Positions 24,301-33,147 are shown, counted from the first letter of the stretch. The stretch is DNA of 64,000 bases from Branchiostoma floridae (GCF_000003815.2 NC_049980.1:27951273-28015272); one strand, 5' to 3'. Numbers and translations: made by a program. The notes: a model not told the origin generated them from the sequence alone.

Positions 24301-27300
24301 AATTATCCCATTCTATTATTTACAATAAGGTTAATACATGTAGTAAATGATGATTACCATATAACTAACATGATACATACTGATAACTGCTGTGTCCCAA
24401 ACGGTACCCGTCCCGTTCTGTGCCCATTCAGGCACGGAATGGCACACAGTCTGACTGTCCAGGTCTGTGCCCGGAAGCGCTGTCAATCACTATGATTGAC
24501 GGGACAGTGATAAATAATTATTTACGCTTATGTTTCCGAATAAGGCTTGATTTTGGGAGATGTTGTGAGAGTTTGTTTCGAGAGTTGGGGAAGTTTGGCA
24601 GTTTAGCGAACCTTTTCTGTGCCAGGTATCCAGAGGAACTGAATGAGAGAACATATACAGTCTTTTCAGTTATTGGTTTGCTTAAAACCATGTCGAACTG
24701 TATAGTAACTTCTATTTCTCATCCATGGCTAAGTTTATTTATGAGGCAAGAAAAGGACAACAAATGTTAATCTTAACAGTTATCTTTATTGCAAGATAAT
24801 ACAATATGCATGCAGATAGTGCAGATAGGAGATTTATCAAATTTGAATGCAGATTAAACACTATTTTGTCCTTTTTAAATCCCACTATATGATTTTTATC
24901 CATAAAATTGTTCATGAAAGACAGACTTAAGCACGTCAATAGTGCATCCCACTTAGATAATTACAAAATACAAAATGTATACATCATGTATAAAACATCA
25001 AAACGGCAAGCTACACCTTGATCAAGTCTCCAAGCCATTCAGTTCGTTGTGTCAGACCTCAGTGCACGATCTGGGGCAAAGCTGGACAGTCCTCAAGTAT
25101 CCAAGAACGTGCTTTTGCCCAGGCACAGTTCTGGATACACGTGGACTATCCAGGACTGTGCCTATATGACATCCTTTCCGTGTCAAAATATCGTATCGTG
25201 AATTCGTCCACGATATACGGACGTATTTTCCGGTTAAATTTATATTGTTTTACGCATACGATATCGTCTCGGAACAAAATATTGCTATACTCAATTATAC
25301 GCGGCAAATTTCACTTTGCTAAGGTATCGTTGTAAGGCGTACTTAAAATTATCGCAATCAGGTATATGATATCGCAATTCAGACGATTTTTATACGGTAT
25401 CGATCTGGCATGTACATCCAATGTCTTAATCTTTTCTGATGACAAAGCGATCTTTTGTATGTTCCAGTAATGTACCTGTTCTGTAGTCGACACAGGCCGG
25501 ACAGTCACAGTGGGCCGCAGTGATGCCGCACCAGTTGTGCGGGGAGCAGCATGGGTGAATCCCGTCAGGGTCGCATTCAGCAGGGTTACCGTCTTCAGCA
25601 AGGTAGCCCTGCCCGCAACGCTCGTCATCACGCCACTTCTTAGGACCTGTAAGGAAAAAATGCAGTAAGCAACGATTAGTCGTATATGGACAAGCAAAAG
25701 ACAACCATGGCTAGATAGTGCTTTAATTGAAGCATCGTAGATGCATTTACTTTTTGTTTCCTTTTTTTATACAATGACGACAGTACTTGTTAGAACGATA
25801 CCTTAGCAAAGTGCATTTTGCTGAGTATAATGGAGTATAGCGATATTTTTGTTCCGAGGTGATATCGTATACTTAAAACGATATCGCTCTGATGGAAAAT
25901 TACGTATATCGTAGACTTTTTTACGCTATGTTAAGGGACGTTTTTAGATACGATATTTTGACACGGAAATGATGCCCCAGTGCCTGGGCATGGTTCTGGA
26001 TAAAGCCGTCTTTTATCCAGAACCGTGCTTGGTGATTAAATAATATAGTCTTGGATATTATATCATCGTTGTACTAAAACATCCGTCTGTTTGTGCAACA
26101 TTAACTTTAAGTCTGTAAATGATCCCCGCCAAGCTTGAAATGTATTTTAATGAGCGAGAATTGCGCTGATCCTTCCTCATCCCAGGGACCCAAATAACAA
26201 AGATGGCGGGGCTGCAGGAAAAAACACGTTGGACAGATCCTCACCTAAAACACTAAGCTTCACCCCAAAGCACAGTATGGGGTAAGGGCCCCTGTGTGTC
26301 CATAACTGTGCGCAATTGGGCACACTTATACCCGCCTCACATTATATACGATCTTCGGACGTACTTCGCGATCGCAGGAAGGTCGGCTGATTTTAAGATC
26401 TTAAGATGGTCTTGCGTATTTTTGGCCCAAAATCTGCCCCCCTCACATATAAGCGAGCCTCTTGCGATCGACGGTGAATAAATCTATGATAATGACCCTT
26501 CCATGACCTCTTGCGCGCGGACAAGGGAACACAAAACGTTCCTCAAAAAAGGCAAGAGATCAATAAATGCTGCTTATTTTGTTGTCGGAATCTTTTTAAC
26601 CAATGAATAGAATGCGCGGGCATAACAGAAATGACACAACAAAGGAATGTATGTCATAAAGCCAGCCTACATACTGCCACAGGGGCCACAACGTTATAAT
26701 TACCCTCACATTCCCAGAAATTCAATATTTGTAAACAATCGGAAGTCGGGTGAACGTCGCCCGAACGTCGCCCGACTAACGGGAGTTCGCCATCCGATTT
26801 GCGTTCGATGATTAATAACTATGTCTGTGGTCGCCTATCGGTCTTCAATCGTTGGATTGACGCAAGACTATTGACCGATACCCTTGCGAGGTACGCACAA
26901 TTTGCACGCACGATCTGCGACTCGGTAACGAGCTCTGCGATCTCGGAGATCTCCTGCGACTTGTCGCTTATGTTAAGAACATGTTTCGCTGCACCGCGAC
27001 CGTCGTAAGACTTCTGAAAATTGCCGGCGATCCCTAAAAATCGCAAGATGATCGTGAGAACACCGGACGTCTTACTCACGAAAATGTCATTTAGAGCTCG
27101 TAAACTAGTCTTTCGATCGAATCGCGCCTAATGTGAGGCGGGTATTATGGACAGTCCCTGCATATCCAAGAACGTGATTTTGCCCCAGGCACGGTTCTGG
27201 ACACGCGGGGACTGTCCCAAACCGTGCCCAAAGAATGGTTCGGGGCACAACAGCTAACTCACGAATTAGTGCAATAATTTGGGTATTTACAGTATATGTG

Positions 27301-29290
27301 AATTCTAAAATCATAAAGGATAATTGTACATATTTCGCCAAAACACAAGCAGTTACTCAAGAAACTGGATATTATTTAAAAAACGACGTTTCAGGTAGCA
27401 TCCTTGAATGCTATTTGGCGTGTCGTATTACCTGGATTTCATACCTTCGTCAGTGTATCAAAGAAATACAGTGTATGATGTTTGCACATGTTTGATGACA
27501 TACATGATATTCGCAAGGCCTGCCAGTCCTGATGTGCTAAGTGTAATTCAACATCAAATCTAAGTTAATCATGAATACATTTTATGATGAAAATAATAAG
27601 AAAAACAATAATCATAACTACATGAATGTATTTTTTCAAGCTACTCCCGTACTAAAGGTCAAGTCCTTTGGCCTTGATATCGTAGTAAAAGTGATCAAAT
27701 ATATATAGGAGGCGGGGAGAAAGGAAAAGTACCGTAATATACATTTGTAATAAAGATCTTATAATAATAATAAAATAAATACCTTATCAGTTGTCCCAAC
27801 ACACCTTATATCAAACTAGAGTTCCACGAACACATACCTTTGCCAAATAAACCAGGTTTGTTATGTAGAATGATGTCTGTAGACAAATGCGTTACTCATT
27901 TCATTTTCTTTATAATTAAATGTTTGGAGTTGGTTTATAAAATTTCGGCATTTATTATGCAAATTAGATCCCAATTTACAATTAATTGATATCAAATTGT
28001 ATCAAGCATTACTTAAGCTATCAGCATACCAAAAATCATGATGATCCTTTGATCCATTCTTGACTTATTCTCTTTCAAAGTCTTTAAATACACCTCTTAC
28101 TCTCTTCCCTCTTTCTCAGTTACATATGTGACAACTTTGATGAAAGTACTATAATGGAATGCAGTGGATTTATGAACTTTTCCTAATCAATTATGCAAAT
28201 TAGCTGTTAACTTGCATAATAAGTATCACATTATATAAGTCTTCAATTAGGCTATCTACATGCCGAAAATCATGACGATCCGTCAACACGTTAATATTTT
28301 CTCATTAATTATACAAATGAGATCATCATTTGCATGATAAATATGTATTGACATTTCTTTCTTTCTCAGCTACATATGTGACAAGTTTTAAAGCCCTATC
28401 ATGGAATGTAGTGAATTTATAAAATATCCTCATTAATTATGCAAATTAGCTGTTGATTTGCATAATTGTTATCTCATTATGTAGGTCTTCACTTACGCTA
28501 CCTACATACAAAAAAACATGATGATCCGTCAACATGTTCATATTTTCTCATTAATTATGCAAATGAGGTCATCATTTGCATAATTGATATCTGTCGACAT
28601 TTCTCTCCTTCCCAGCTACATATGTGACAAGTTTGAAAGTCCTATCATGGAATGTAGTGGATTTATAATTTTTCCTCATTAATTATGCAAATTAGCTGCT
28701 GATTTGCATAATTAGTATACCATTATGTAAGTCATCACTCATTCTATCTACATACCAAAAATCATGACGATCCGTCAACACGTTGTAGAGTTATTCTCAT
28801 CCAAAATTTGAAAGGAAACCGGCGCCTGCAGTTCCAAACTCACAGCACTTACTCTCTGCCTCGAGGGCTATCTACCACTCAAAAATCATGATCACAGCAT
28901 GTCCAGAACACGAGATATCAAAAATTGAGGTTCTGCTGCAGTACCTTAGCAAGCCGCTAGGGGGCCCATTATCGAACTTGACCTTCGTTTTTCCGACCCC
29001 TACCCACCTACTAAATATTATCGGGATCCATCCAAGACTTCTTGAGTTATGCTGTTAACAGACAGACAGACAGACACACACACAGACTCACAAGCCCAAA
29101 ACATAACCTTAGCCATTCTGGCAAAGGTAAGAAAGGTAATAATCTTGCGCTATGCCTTTCTCACCAGGAGAAAGGACAGAGATGACAACATAGAGAGAAT
29201 GGAGCAAAGTTACTTACGTGTTTGGGAGGAGACGCCATTGTAGAACAGGCACCATGCCACCACGCCAACCCACGCTGGTAGTGTTCTCAT
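14885..29290 (-). CDS. Mosaic Cys-loop ligand-gated ion channel, 16-exon gene model
   Basis: Predicted secreted-end, membrane-anchored nicotinic-type channel subunit of about 951 residues. Exons joined by me (high to low coordinate): 29218-29290, 25476-25646, 23905-24111, 23378-23506, 22881-23006, 22250-22463, 21459-21613, 20848-21081, 19737-19940, 19273-19388, 18944-18988, 18303-18412, 16733-16914, 15975-16313, 15421-15553, 14885-15302. Every junction is GT-AG, phases agree throughout and the summed length (2856) is divisible by three. Domain order by residue: signal peptide 1-23, hevein-like 25-81, CUB 82-193, LDLa 194-235, Frizzled CRD 236-358, kringle 359-436, sushi 437-504, nicotinic ligand-binding domain 505-710, four TM helices to 938. 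Cys-loop receptors normally have only a signal peptide before the ligand-binding domain, so the roughly 480-residue ectodomain is the anomaly. A missed extra exon in a long intron cannot be excluded. No transcript evidence was available. Confidence 0.85.
15421..15553 (-). CDS. Mosaic channel exon 15: TM3
   Basis: Encodes the third membrane helix (MLIIVCMALMALFMLSTLF) and the conserved cytoplasmic start PVPKWARTLFLKNIAR, equivalent to the P-x-W-x-R-x-x-F-L motif after TM3 of nicotinic subunits. The donor is GTATGG and the exon ends in phase 2. Confidence 0.9.
15975..16313 (-). CDS. Mosaic channel exon 14: loop C, TM1 and TM2
   Basis: Begins with ECSNSTTHKDTYFLTCQNN. No vicinal Cys-Cys pair is seen where alpha subunits carry it. 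The pre-M1 motif LKRDPTYHY, TM1 (ISPCLILIVLMII) and TM2 (IGFGVTILLSMVVSLVVV) follow. GDR precedes TM2, so the -1' position is acidic (Asp), as in cation-selective members. Leu is kept at 9'. Confidence 0.92.
16733..16914 (-). CDS. Mosaic channel exon 13: Cys-loop exon
   Basis: Carries the diagnostic Cys-loop CTLDPFLFPHDNMTC: exactly 13 residues between the cysteines, with F-P-x-D inside. CWEVGDDYKI follows, equivalent to the loop B region (S-W-x-Y-D), with Trp kept and a Cys in place of Ser. This exon identifies the family beyond reasonable doubt. Confidence 0.92.
17048..17300 (+). mobile_element. tRNA-derived SINE
   Basis: GGCGCAGTGGCAGC matches a tRNA A box and GAGACCGAGAGGC lies where a degenerate B box would be. 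The SINE-like body CTTGTGCCCTTGGGAAAG follows. It lies between the loop A exon and the Cys-loop exon of the channel gene. The 3' end is not sharp. Confidence 0.6.
17770..17935 (+). repeat. Short tandem repeat of CCGAACACCAGC type
   Basis: CCGAACACCAGCC / CCGACTCAGCCGAACGCCAG units of about 18-20 bases, five or six imperfect copies. In a channel-gene intron. Confidence 0.6.
17934..18244 (+). repeat. 157-base tandem duplication, almost identical copies
   Basis: GCAGACTACAGCCGACTTAG starts both 17934 and 18091. Over the length only one base differs that I can see (TGTATCC against TGTAACC). Very recent duplication or an assembly artefact, ending 58 bases before exon 12 of the channel gene. Confidence 0.85.
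18303..18412 (-). CDS. Mosaic channel exon 12: loop D and loop A region
   Basis: Encodes TWIDKRLQWEPEKY followed by DDQIWKPTLTLQR. It keeps the conserved Trp of loop D (W-x-x-x-x-L-x-W-x-P) and the I-W-x-P of loop A. The Tyr normally found a few residues after I-W-x-P-D is not seen (LTLQRNED instead of L-Y-N-N). It ends with AA at a GTAAAT donor, in phase 2. Confidence 0.88.
18944..18988 (-). CDS. Mosaic channel exon 11: 45-base ligand-binding-domain exon
   Basis: Encodes DEKTEQIVTSFKAEY, equivalent to the D-E-K-N-Q-x-x-x-T-x-x-W-x stretch of nicotinic subunits. A 45-base phase 0-0 exon at this place is typical of nicotinic receptor genes. Both splice sites are clear (TTTCAG, GTAAGT). Confidence 0.85.
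19273..19388 (-). CDS. Mosaic channel exon 10: start of ligand-binding domain
   Basis: 38 residues plus a split codon. The pattern L-x-x-x-L-L, then LAPTTNLKIKAYVVNIINL, matches the N-terminal helix and first beta strands of nicotinic subunits (RPV..., V-x-x-x-L-x-L-x-x-I-x-x-V). It ends in phase 0, as the equivalent exon of vertebrate nicotinic genes does. Confidence 0.82.
19737..19940 (-). CDS. Mosaic channel exon 9: sushi (CCP) domain
   Basis: A phase 1-1 exon of 68 residues. It carries the sushi pattern: CKDPGNP, GETITYTCDTGF, then QCV, a late W (AYWATKRPNC) and the final cysteine. It ends with G, which joins AC of the next exon to form the first Asp of the channel part. Nicotinic-type sequence starts straight after this junction. 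Confidence 0.88.
20040..20845 (-). mobile_element. Reverse transcriptase fragment in the kringle-sushi intron
   Basis: An open frame on the gene's own strand shows RT motifs: TVGSPQGDSLSPQLFNVYYE (motif B) and AETQYADDFDIS (motif C with catalytic YADD), followed by a thumb-like WKLHANASKTE stretch. It starts within about 15 bases of the kringle donor and ends near an (ATA)n tail at 20047-20085. The N-terminal RT parts are missing, so it is a truncated retroelement in sense orientation. The G-x-P-Q-G-D type separates it from the LINE at 4335-6796. Clade not determined. Confidence 0.7.
20848..21081 (-). CDS. Mosaic channel exon 8: kringle domain
   Basis: A phase 1-1 exon of 78 residues, a complete kringle on one exon. 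It has six cysteines in order, the opening ECFDGNGANYRG, CDRWD, NKCRNPG, RPWCFTS and the ending YCDVIPC. The matching parts are the kringle signatures N-x-C-R-N-P and P-W-C-x-T. Kringles act as binding modules. In ROR-family receptors a kringle directly follows a Frizzled domain, the same order as here. Confidence 0.9.
21459..21613 (-). CDS. Mosaic channel exon 7: Frizzled-type CRD, second half
   Basis: Runs from phase 2 to phase 1. It continues the Frizzled domain with QQLPCRSWCEEVKFSCG (P-C-R-x-x-C-x-x-V-x-x-x-C), then FPSCEIFPHANC. This completes ten cysteines across exons 6 and 7. The intron inside this domain carries a long (CA)n microsatellite near 22070-22200. Confidence 0.87.
22060..22205 (+). 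repeat. (CA)n microsatellite with GATA-type interruptions
   Basis: Long run of ACACAC broken by AGATAC and ATACAC. In the intron that splits the Frizzled domain of the channel gene. Confidence 0.9.
22250..22463 (-). CDS. Mosaic channel exon 6: Frizzled-type CRD, first half
   Basis: Runs from phase 1 to phase 2. It encodes CQDIPSSLTMCREIEYQNM (the CxxIP...MC...Y pattern of Frizzled/FRI domains), a Ser/Thr-rich link, then SKCHPRVRDLVCATIVPRC, which matches the C-x-P-x-x-x-x-F-x-C-x-x-x-x-P-x-C block. It holds five of the ten FRI cysteines. Confidence 0.87.
22881..23006 (-). CDS. Mosaic channel exon 5: LDL-receptor class A domain
   Basis: A phase 1-1 exon of 42 residues with six cysteines in LDLa order. 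It includes the calcium-binding signature CDGNNDCMDGSDE and a final SRC. The donor is read at 22880 (GTGGGT) rather than the GTGAGC twelve bases earlier, because only the later one keeps the sixth cysteine and phase 1. Confidence 0.88.
23091..23134. repeat. Perfect 16-base-stem hairpin in a channel intron
   Basis: ATAACACCACTAGCCG at 23091-23106 is exactly inverted at 23119-23134, with 12 bases in the loop. Between the LDLa exon and the second CUB exon. Confidence 0.8.
23378..23506 (-). CDS. Mosaic channel exon 4: CUB domain, second half
   Basis: A phase 1-1 exon of 43 residues. It carries the CUB end pattern: a short turn (TGSRIP), the strand SMTVKLVTDFSIN, then KGFQANYTV. It has no cysteine, so the second disulfide of a standard CUB is missing. 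The alternative AG five bases inside the exon would bring in a stop codon, which fixes the acceptor at 23507-23508. Confidence 0.8.
23905..24111 (-). CDS. Mosaic channel exon 3: CUB domain, first half
   Basis: A phase 1-1 exon of 69 residues. It begins VCESLTADTGTFTSPNYPNN, the typical CUB opening (Cys, G-x-F-x-SPNYP). It continues with LTCRYEI, the acidic FDLED stretch and WVDVYDG. The cysteine usually found just before the D-x-V-x-DG motif is replaced by Phe, so only the first CUB cysteine pair is present. The donor is GTGAGA. Confidence 0.85.
24390..24510. repeat. GGCACGG-family palindromic repeat
   Basis: GTGTCCCAAACGG, CAGGCACGGAATGGCACA and a short hairpin GTCAATCACTATGATTGAC. In the intron between channel exons 2 and 3. 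A related copy lies at 25060-25175 in the same intron. Confidence 0.45.
25165..25975. repeat. Inverted repeat pair enclosing the Cys-rich exon
   Basis: Arm 25165-25340 (CCGTGTCAAAATATCGTATC ... ACTTTGCTAAGGTATCGT) is matched in inverse by 25795-25975 (ACGATACCTTAGCAAAGTG ... GATACGATATTTTGACACGG). Similarity is roughly 70 percent by eye over about 165 bases. Exon 2 of the channel gene (25476-25646) lies between the arms. Confidence 0.65.
25476..25646 (-). CDS. Mosaic channel exon 2: hevein-like Cys-rich module
   Basis: A symmetrical phase 1-1 exon of 171 bases (57 residues). It has eight cysteines and the stretch CCSPHNWCGITAAHCDC, which resembles the core of chitin-binding type 1 (hevein) domains. 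The start (KWRDDERCG) and end (CVDYRTG) lie outside the classical hevein pattern, so the family call is tentative. The exon sits between inverted copies of an A/T-rich repeat (25165-25340 and 25795-25975). Confidence 0.7.
26329..27144. mobile_element. Harbinger-like MITE, right copy, TSD TTA
   Basis: 816 bases, same family as 2416-3179, with TIRs TACCCGCCTCACATTA and TAATGTGAGGCGGGTA flanked by TTA. It sits at a different place in its copy of the duplication. The equivalent point near 1853 in the left copy is empty. Lies in intron 1 of the mosaic channel gene. Confidence 0.83.
27950..28800. repeat. Tandem array, about 240-base unit, with octamer motif pairs
   Basis: The landmark CATGAYGATCC recurs at 28038, 28271, 28518 and 28763, so the period is 233-247 bases and there are just over three units. 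Each unit holds ATTATGCAAAT and, 12-20 bases on, its inverse TTTGCATAAT. Lies in intron 1 of the channel gene and is absent from the left copy of the duplication. Confidence 0.7.
29218..29290 (-). CDS. Mosaic channel exon 1: signal peptide
   Basis: Starts at the ATG at 29290 and ends at a GTAAGT donor in phase 1. It encodes 24 residues beginning MRTLPAWVGVV, with one Arg, a hydrophobic core and a small-residue end (GVSSQ), a good secretion signal. A copy of this exon with the same length, phase and donor lies at 3395-3467, which supports it as a real coding exon. Confidence 0.75.
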
Positions 29291-29368
29291 AATGTGTGCT
29301 ATTTAAGGGTAATAGAAAAAAATGTTCATTACAATACCAGCGTGAAATTTAACTAATCCAATGCATTA

Positions 29369-30971
29369 GGCCACAGCAAGTACATTTTATGGATGACATC
29401 CGCGCGCTCATTAATTTTTGCCTGATTTAAAAAAAAAAACAAGATTTTTTTTCTTCTTCGGAGATGGTCAACATGACAAGAAAGTACCAAAATGGGAAAG
29501 TACGTTGTGTTGGAGCCCAATGATTGTACTTGTAGAAGTGACATTAGCGAGATAGGCATGATTGTAGTTACCTCCATGAAATGTCATGGAATGGAGGTTA
29601 TATTTTCTGTTATGTGTCTCTGTCTGTGTAGATGATTACTCAAGAACGGCTGGATGGATTGGTTTCATACTTGTTGTGTTGGTGGGGTGTGATGAAAGCT
29701 CGAATCGATGAGATTTTGGGAGCCGTATCTGTCGTTATAATCGATGTAATAATAGCAGAAATCACCCCTATATCGTGCTTTATGTGTTTGTTAATGGGCT
29801 TAGCTCCAAGCAGATGGTGAGGTGACAGCTGTTTGGGGAACCCCGAGTTTTTTTTAATATGATAATTAGTTTTATTTATGTCTGCTTAGGATATCATGGA
29901 GATGTGAAGCGTAAGTATAATTGTAAGAAGTTGAGGTACATTTAACGATAATGCTTAACAGGTATGGATGTCTCACATACTGTACTGCTGATTTGAGTGA
30001 CATGGTGATTAAAATGCCATTAGGTCCTCTCATCTGGGTTGGGTGTCAGAAGTTTTATGGGCGACACAGATGTTCTGATTTTGTTACGATAAGGGACAGT
30101 TGTTAGTTGTCTCTTTCGTAGCCAATGGTACTTGTTTTTTAGCAGACGGGGTTGGCGCCAAGTATTCATCTTACAGTTGGTGTAGGGCTGTCAGAGGAAA
30201 GTGTGCATCTCGTTTTTGTACCGTGTGAACAGCTGATGTTATGACATATTGGTGGAAAATCAAATCACCATCTGACTAAAGTTGGCCACATCCCTTCTTC
30301 TTTCTGAGTTTCCCAACTTCCTCCCACCACACCGCTCTGAGGCACATAGTCGAACCTCAATAATGCTGACAACCTTAGACATTTCAAATGCCAAACATCA
30401 AGCTTAAGGAACACCACGCTACCATATGCCGTCGACCTCTTAAACGCACATTACACAATTAAGTGTCACATTTTGATAATTACTAATCAGATGGACATCT
30501 GTGTCATTAAATAAATACACCACTACTTTCCCATAACATTTATATTATATAACCATTATTCTCAAATACAACCGACTATAAACATACATACCATCCACAA
30601 AAAAGCAATAAATATTTCAAGGAGGTATGAGGTCCCCGAACTCTAGTTATAGAAGTGAAACCAGCTGGATAGTCTGAAAAGTGGCACCACTATGGAAGTC
30701 ATAAGTGAAGTTGCCAACTTGGTAAGTGATACCAGTCTACCACATTAGTGTCACATTTACTACACTAGTTCACTTCTTTAGTACAGGCATGAATGATTTA
30801 TCGTCAGTACTACCATGTTTTGTCACCTTAACTCTTCTTACAACATTTATGGTGTCTATTTTGAAAATTTAGCCATTTGTTTTTTTTTACCCATCTTGTT
30901 TTTTTTCGCCCTATCTCACTATTTTTGCAGTCTGCAGAGGATGTCATCCATAAAATTTACTTGCTGTGGCC
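29369..30971. mobile_element. 1.6 kb inverted-repeat element, TSD TTA
   Basis: Ends GGCCACAGCAAGTA and TACTTGCTGTGGCC, with the inverted repeat continuing to GGATGACATCC. Flanked by TTA (29366-29368, 30972-30974). The paralogous site at 3543-3545 has a single TTA and no insert. Non-coding inside. It includes a block (29585-29690) like the repeat at the start of the window. Harbinger-like from its TSD. Lies just upstream of exon 1 of the channel gene. Confidence 0.78.
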
Positions 30972-30974
30972 TTA

Positions 30975-32940
30975 CTATGATTTCGGTGTTTTACGACTGT
31001 ATACTTTAATGGCCTCCAAGAGGACTGATCAGGCGTATCCAACAATGCATTGCGGTTTCCGGTCTACGCCAGATATATACGTTGGAATGGAAGTTCTATT
31101 TCATTCGAAACTATGTCGGCGCTCCAGACGGACATAAAAGTGGTGGCTCCCGACTTTTCGTCCTGTAAGCACAATTTGTCAGGTTGTACCGTATCGATAA
31201 CTCACTATTCCTGACATGTGAATACTTACAAGTTTATATTGTGCCTGTCAACCTGCAGTGCTGCTAATTTTTTCTGGTAACCTCAAATTCATGACAGAGA
31301 CACCGGGCTACGGACAAACAACAAACGTGCCAGCTCACAAAAAAAAAATCTAGAACAGGTGTTCTATTGTTCTGCTCTTTTCTTCCATGTGCCAACACAG
31401 GACTCTGATCCGTGCTCTATCAATATATTTCATCATCGAAAATCTGCATACATAAACATTAGTGTCTACATACAATAGACTTTAGTCACTAGGTGGATAC
31501 GTGGGATCTCTGATTTAAAACTAGTGACATTTCCAGAGCTGTTTTTCTGGCTGGTGAACATCTCAACTAGGGCATATCATTTACGTGTGGTTTGCCGGGT
31601 CCCGGGCTGATAAGAGCACAAAAATACGGCATGGCCGAGTCGTCCATGGTCAAGCTGCCACAAAACCGGTTGTACATAGCCTAAAATGTGCCATGCGTCC
31701 GAAAATCACAAAAATGGTTATTTCTTGAAGCTACACGGCAGGGAGATATCCACACCGACAGTGAACAACCGTGTGGATAACTCAGCGAGAGCCCCTGTTG
31801 GGGCACGACACCCCCTTCGATCCCCCGAATCTTAAATTTCTCAGCAAAATGTGGGGACCTTAGATTACCGTGGCACCCAACGCAAGCTGAGACATCATAG
31901 TACATGTTGAACATACTGAAAACCTAAGGTCCCCACGATTTTCAGTAACCGAGGCGAAGATTCGGGAGCATCATGAAATCTTGATGTTTACGTATTGCTT
32001 TTCGAAGACAAAATACCCAAATCTAACGTATAGAATAACTGTTGTTTCCCAAGGAACACCTAAATGGAATATTCATTGCCTCTACGAAGACACTAAAAAA
32101 ACTGACTCCTAAAACTGCACAGCCACGGAGCAGAAAGCCCTAAAAGTGGACAAGGCTGGAAATCACATTCAGCCACACATGGCAAACAACCGGAAGTCAG
32201 GGGTCAAAGGTAAGAATGCATTTTGGGTAACCCCTGATCCCTCCTCTGATGAGCTCCTTATGTGATCAGGTCGCAATGATTTCAACATTTAGAGTATACG
32301 TATACAAGGCAAGAAACTGTCGTTTTTATGTTGTTTTTCTGGCTTTCATAAGGAACAAGAAAGAATTTTTGCTGTCACACTTTACGTAGTAAACGACTAA
32401 TTAACGTTACTGTTGTCCAATGCTTTCTACCTTATCTATTTAACCTGGTGTAAGAAATCTCGCCACTCTTTAAATGTCCTTACGTACTCCAATTGATATC
32501 TAGACGATGTAGATCATTTCGAAGAAAAAACAAAAAGTGTAGTCTTGCATGTAACAAATGTTTAAAGTAACATTTGGTATGACTGTCTATTATACAGTGT
32601 AAATAACTAATGCGTGGCAGAAAAAGAAGCTGTTATTTTTTGGGGATATTGTTAATGGAGAAAACGTCCCAAACAATAAGGTAGGCTGAAAAATGAGCTG
32701 ATTTATTTTTATAACCTAAAATCGCTATTTTGCACATTTGAGAACGGTGTACGCGTGTTTGACATCAAACTACCAGCGGCCGATTAGAAAGAGATTTAGT
32801 CAAGCTACACAGGCAGTTCTGAAGAAAGCAGTAGGCAGAGCACACACCTGCAAAATGGGTCTAAAATGTTGACATAACGTAAATGTCAGGAGTCGGTGTA
32901 CCCTTGCGCCATGCAGGCAAATTATGAATACCTCGACGGG
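30975..32940. other. Upstream of channel exon 1, no gene
   Basis: 30975-31030 and 32270-32670 match 3545-4010 of the left unit. The 1.2 kb between them (31030-32270) is an insertion with inner inverted repeats such as TGTGGGGACCTTAGA at 31850 and CTAAGGTCCCCACG at 31925. Non-coding. Confidence 0.5.
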
Positions 32941-32948
32941 CACGCATG

Positions 32949-33040
32949 AGGAATTCTCCAAGCAGATACTTTGCTTGGGTGGGACGGGGGAGGGGTCTAA
33001 GTGGCCGCGATTTCTTACCGCTGCTTACAGTACTACTTCT

Positions 33041-33126
<86 letters not shown>

Positions 33127-33147
33127 GAAACCTCTGCTTGGAGAATA
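32949..33147. mobile_element. CCAAGCAGAGG-family MITE containing a (CA)n microsatellite
   Basis: Ends TTCTCCAAGCAGA and CTCTGCTTGGAGAATA are inverted. The centre is a (CA)n run of about 80 bases (33043-33125). Third copy of the family, in the right-hand duplication unit. Confidence 0.65.

Noticed and set aside
28000..28800. CRISPR-like array
   Set aside because: The 240-base units repeat throughout with no unique spacers, in an animal genome; ordinary tandem repeat.
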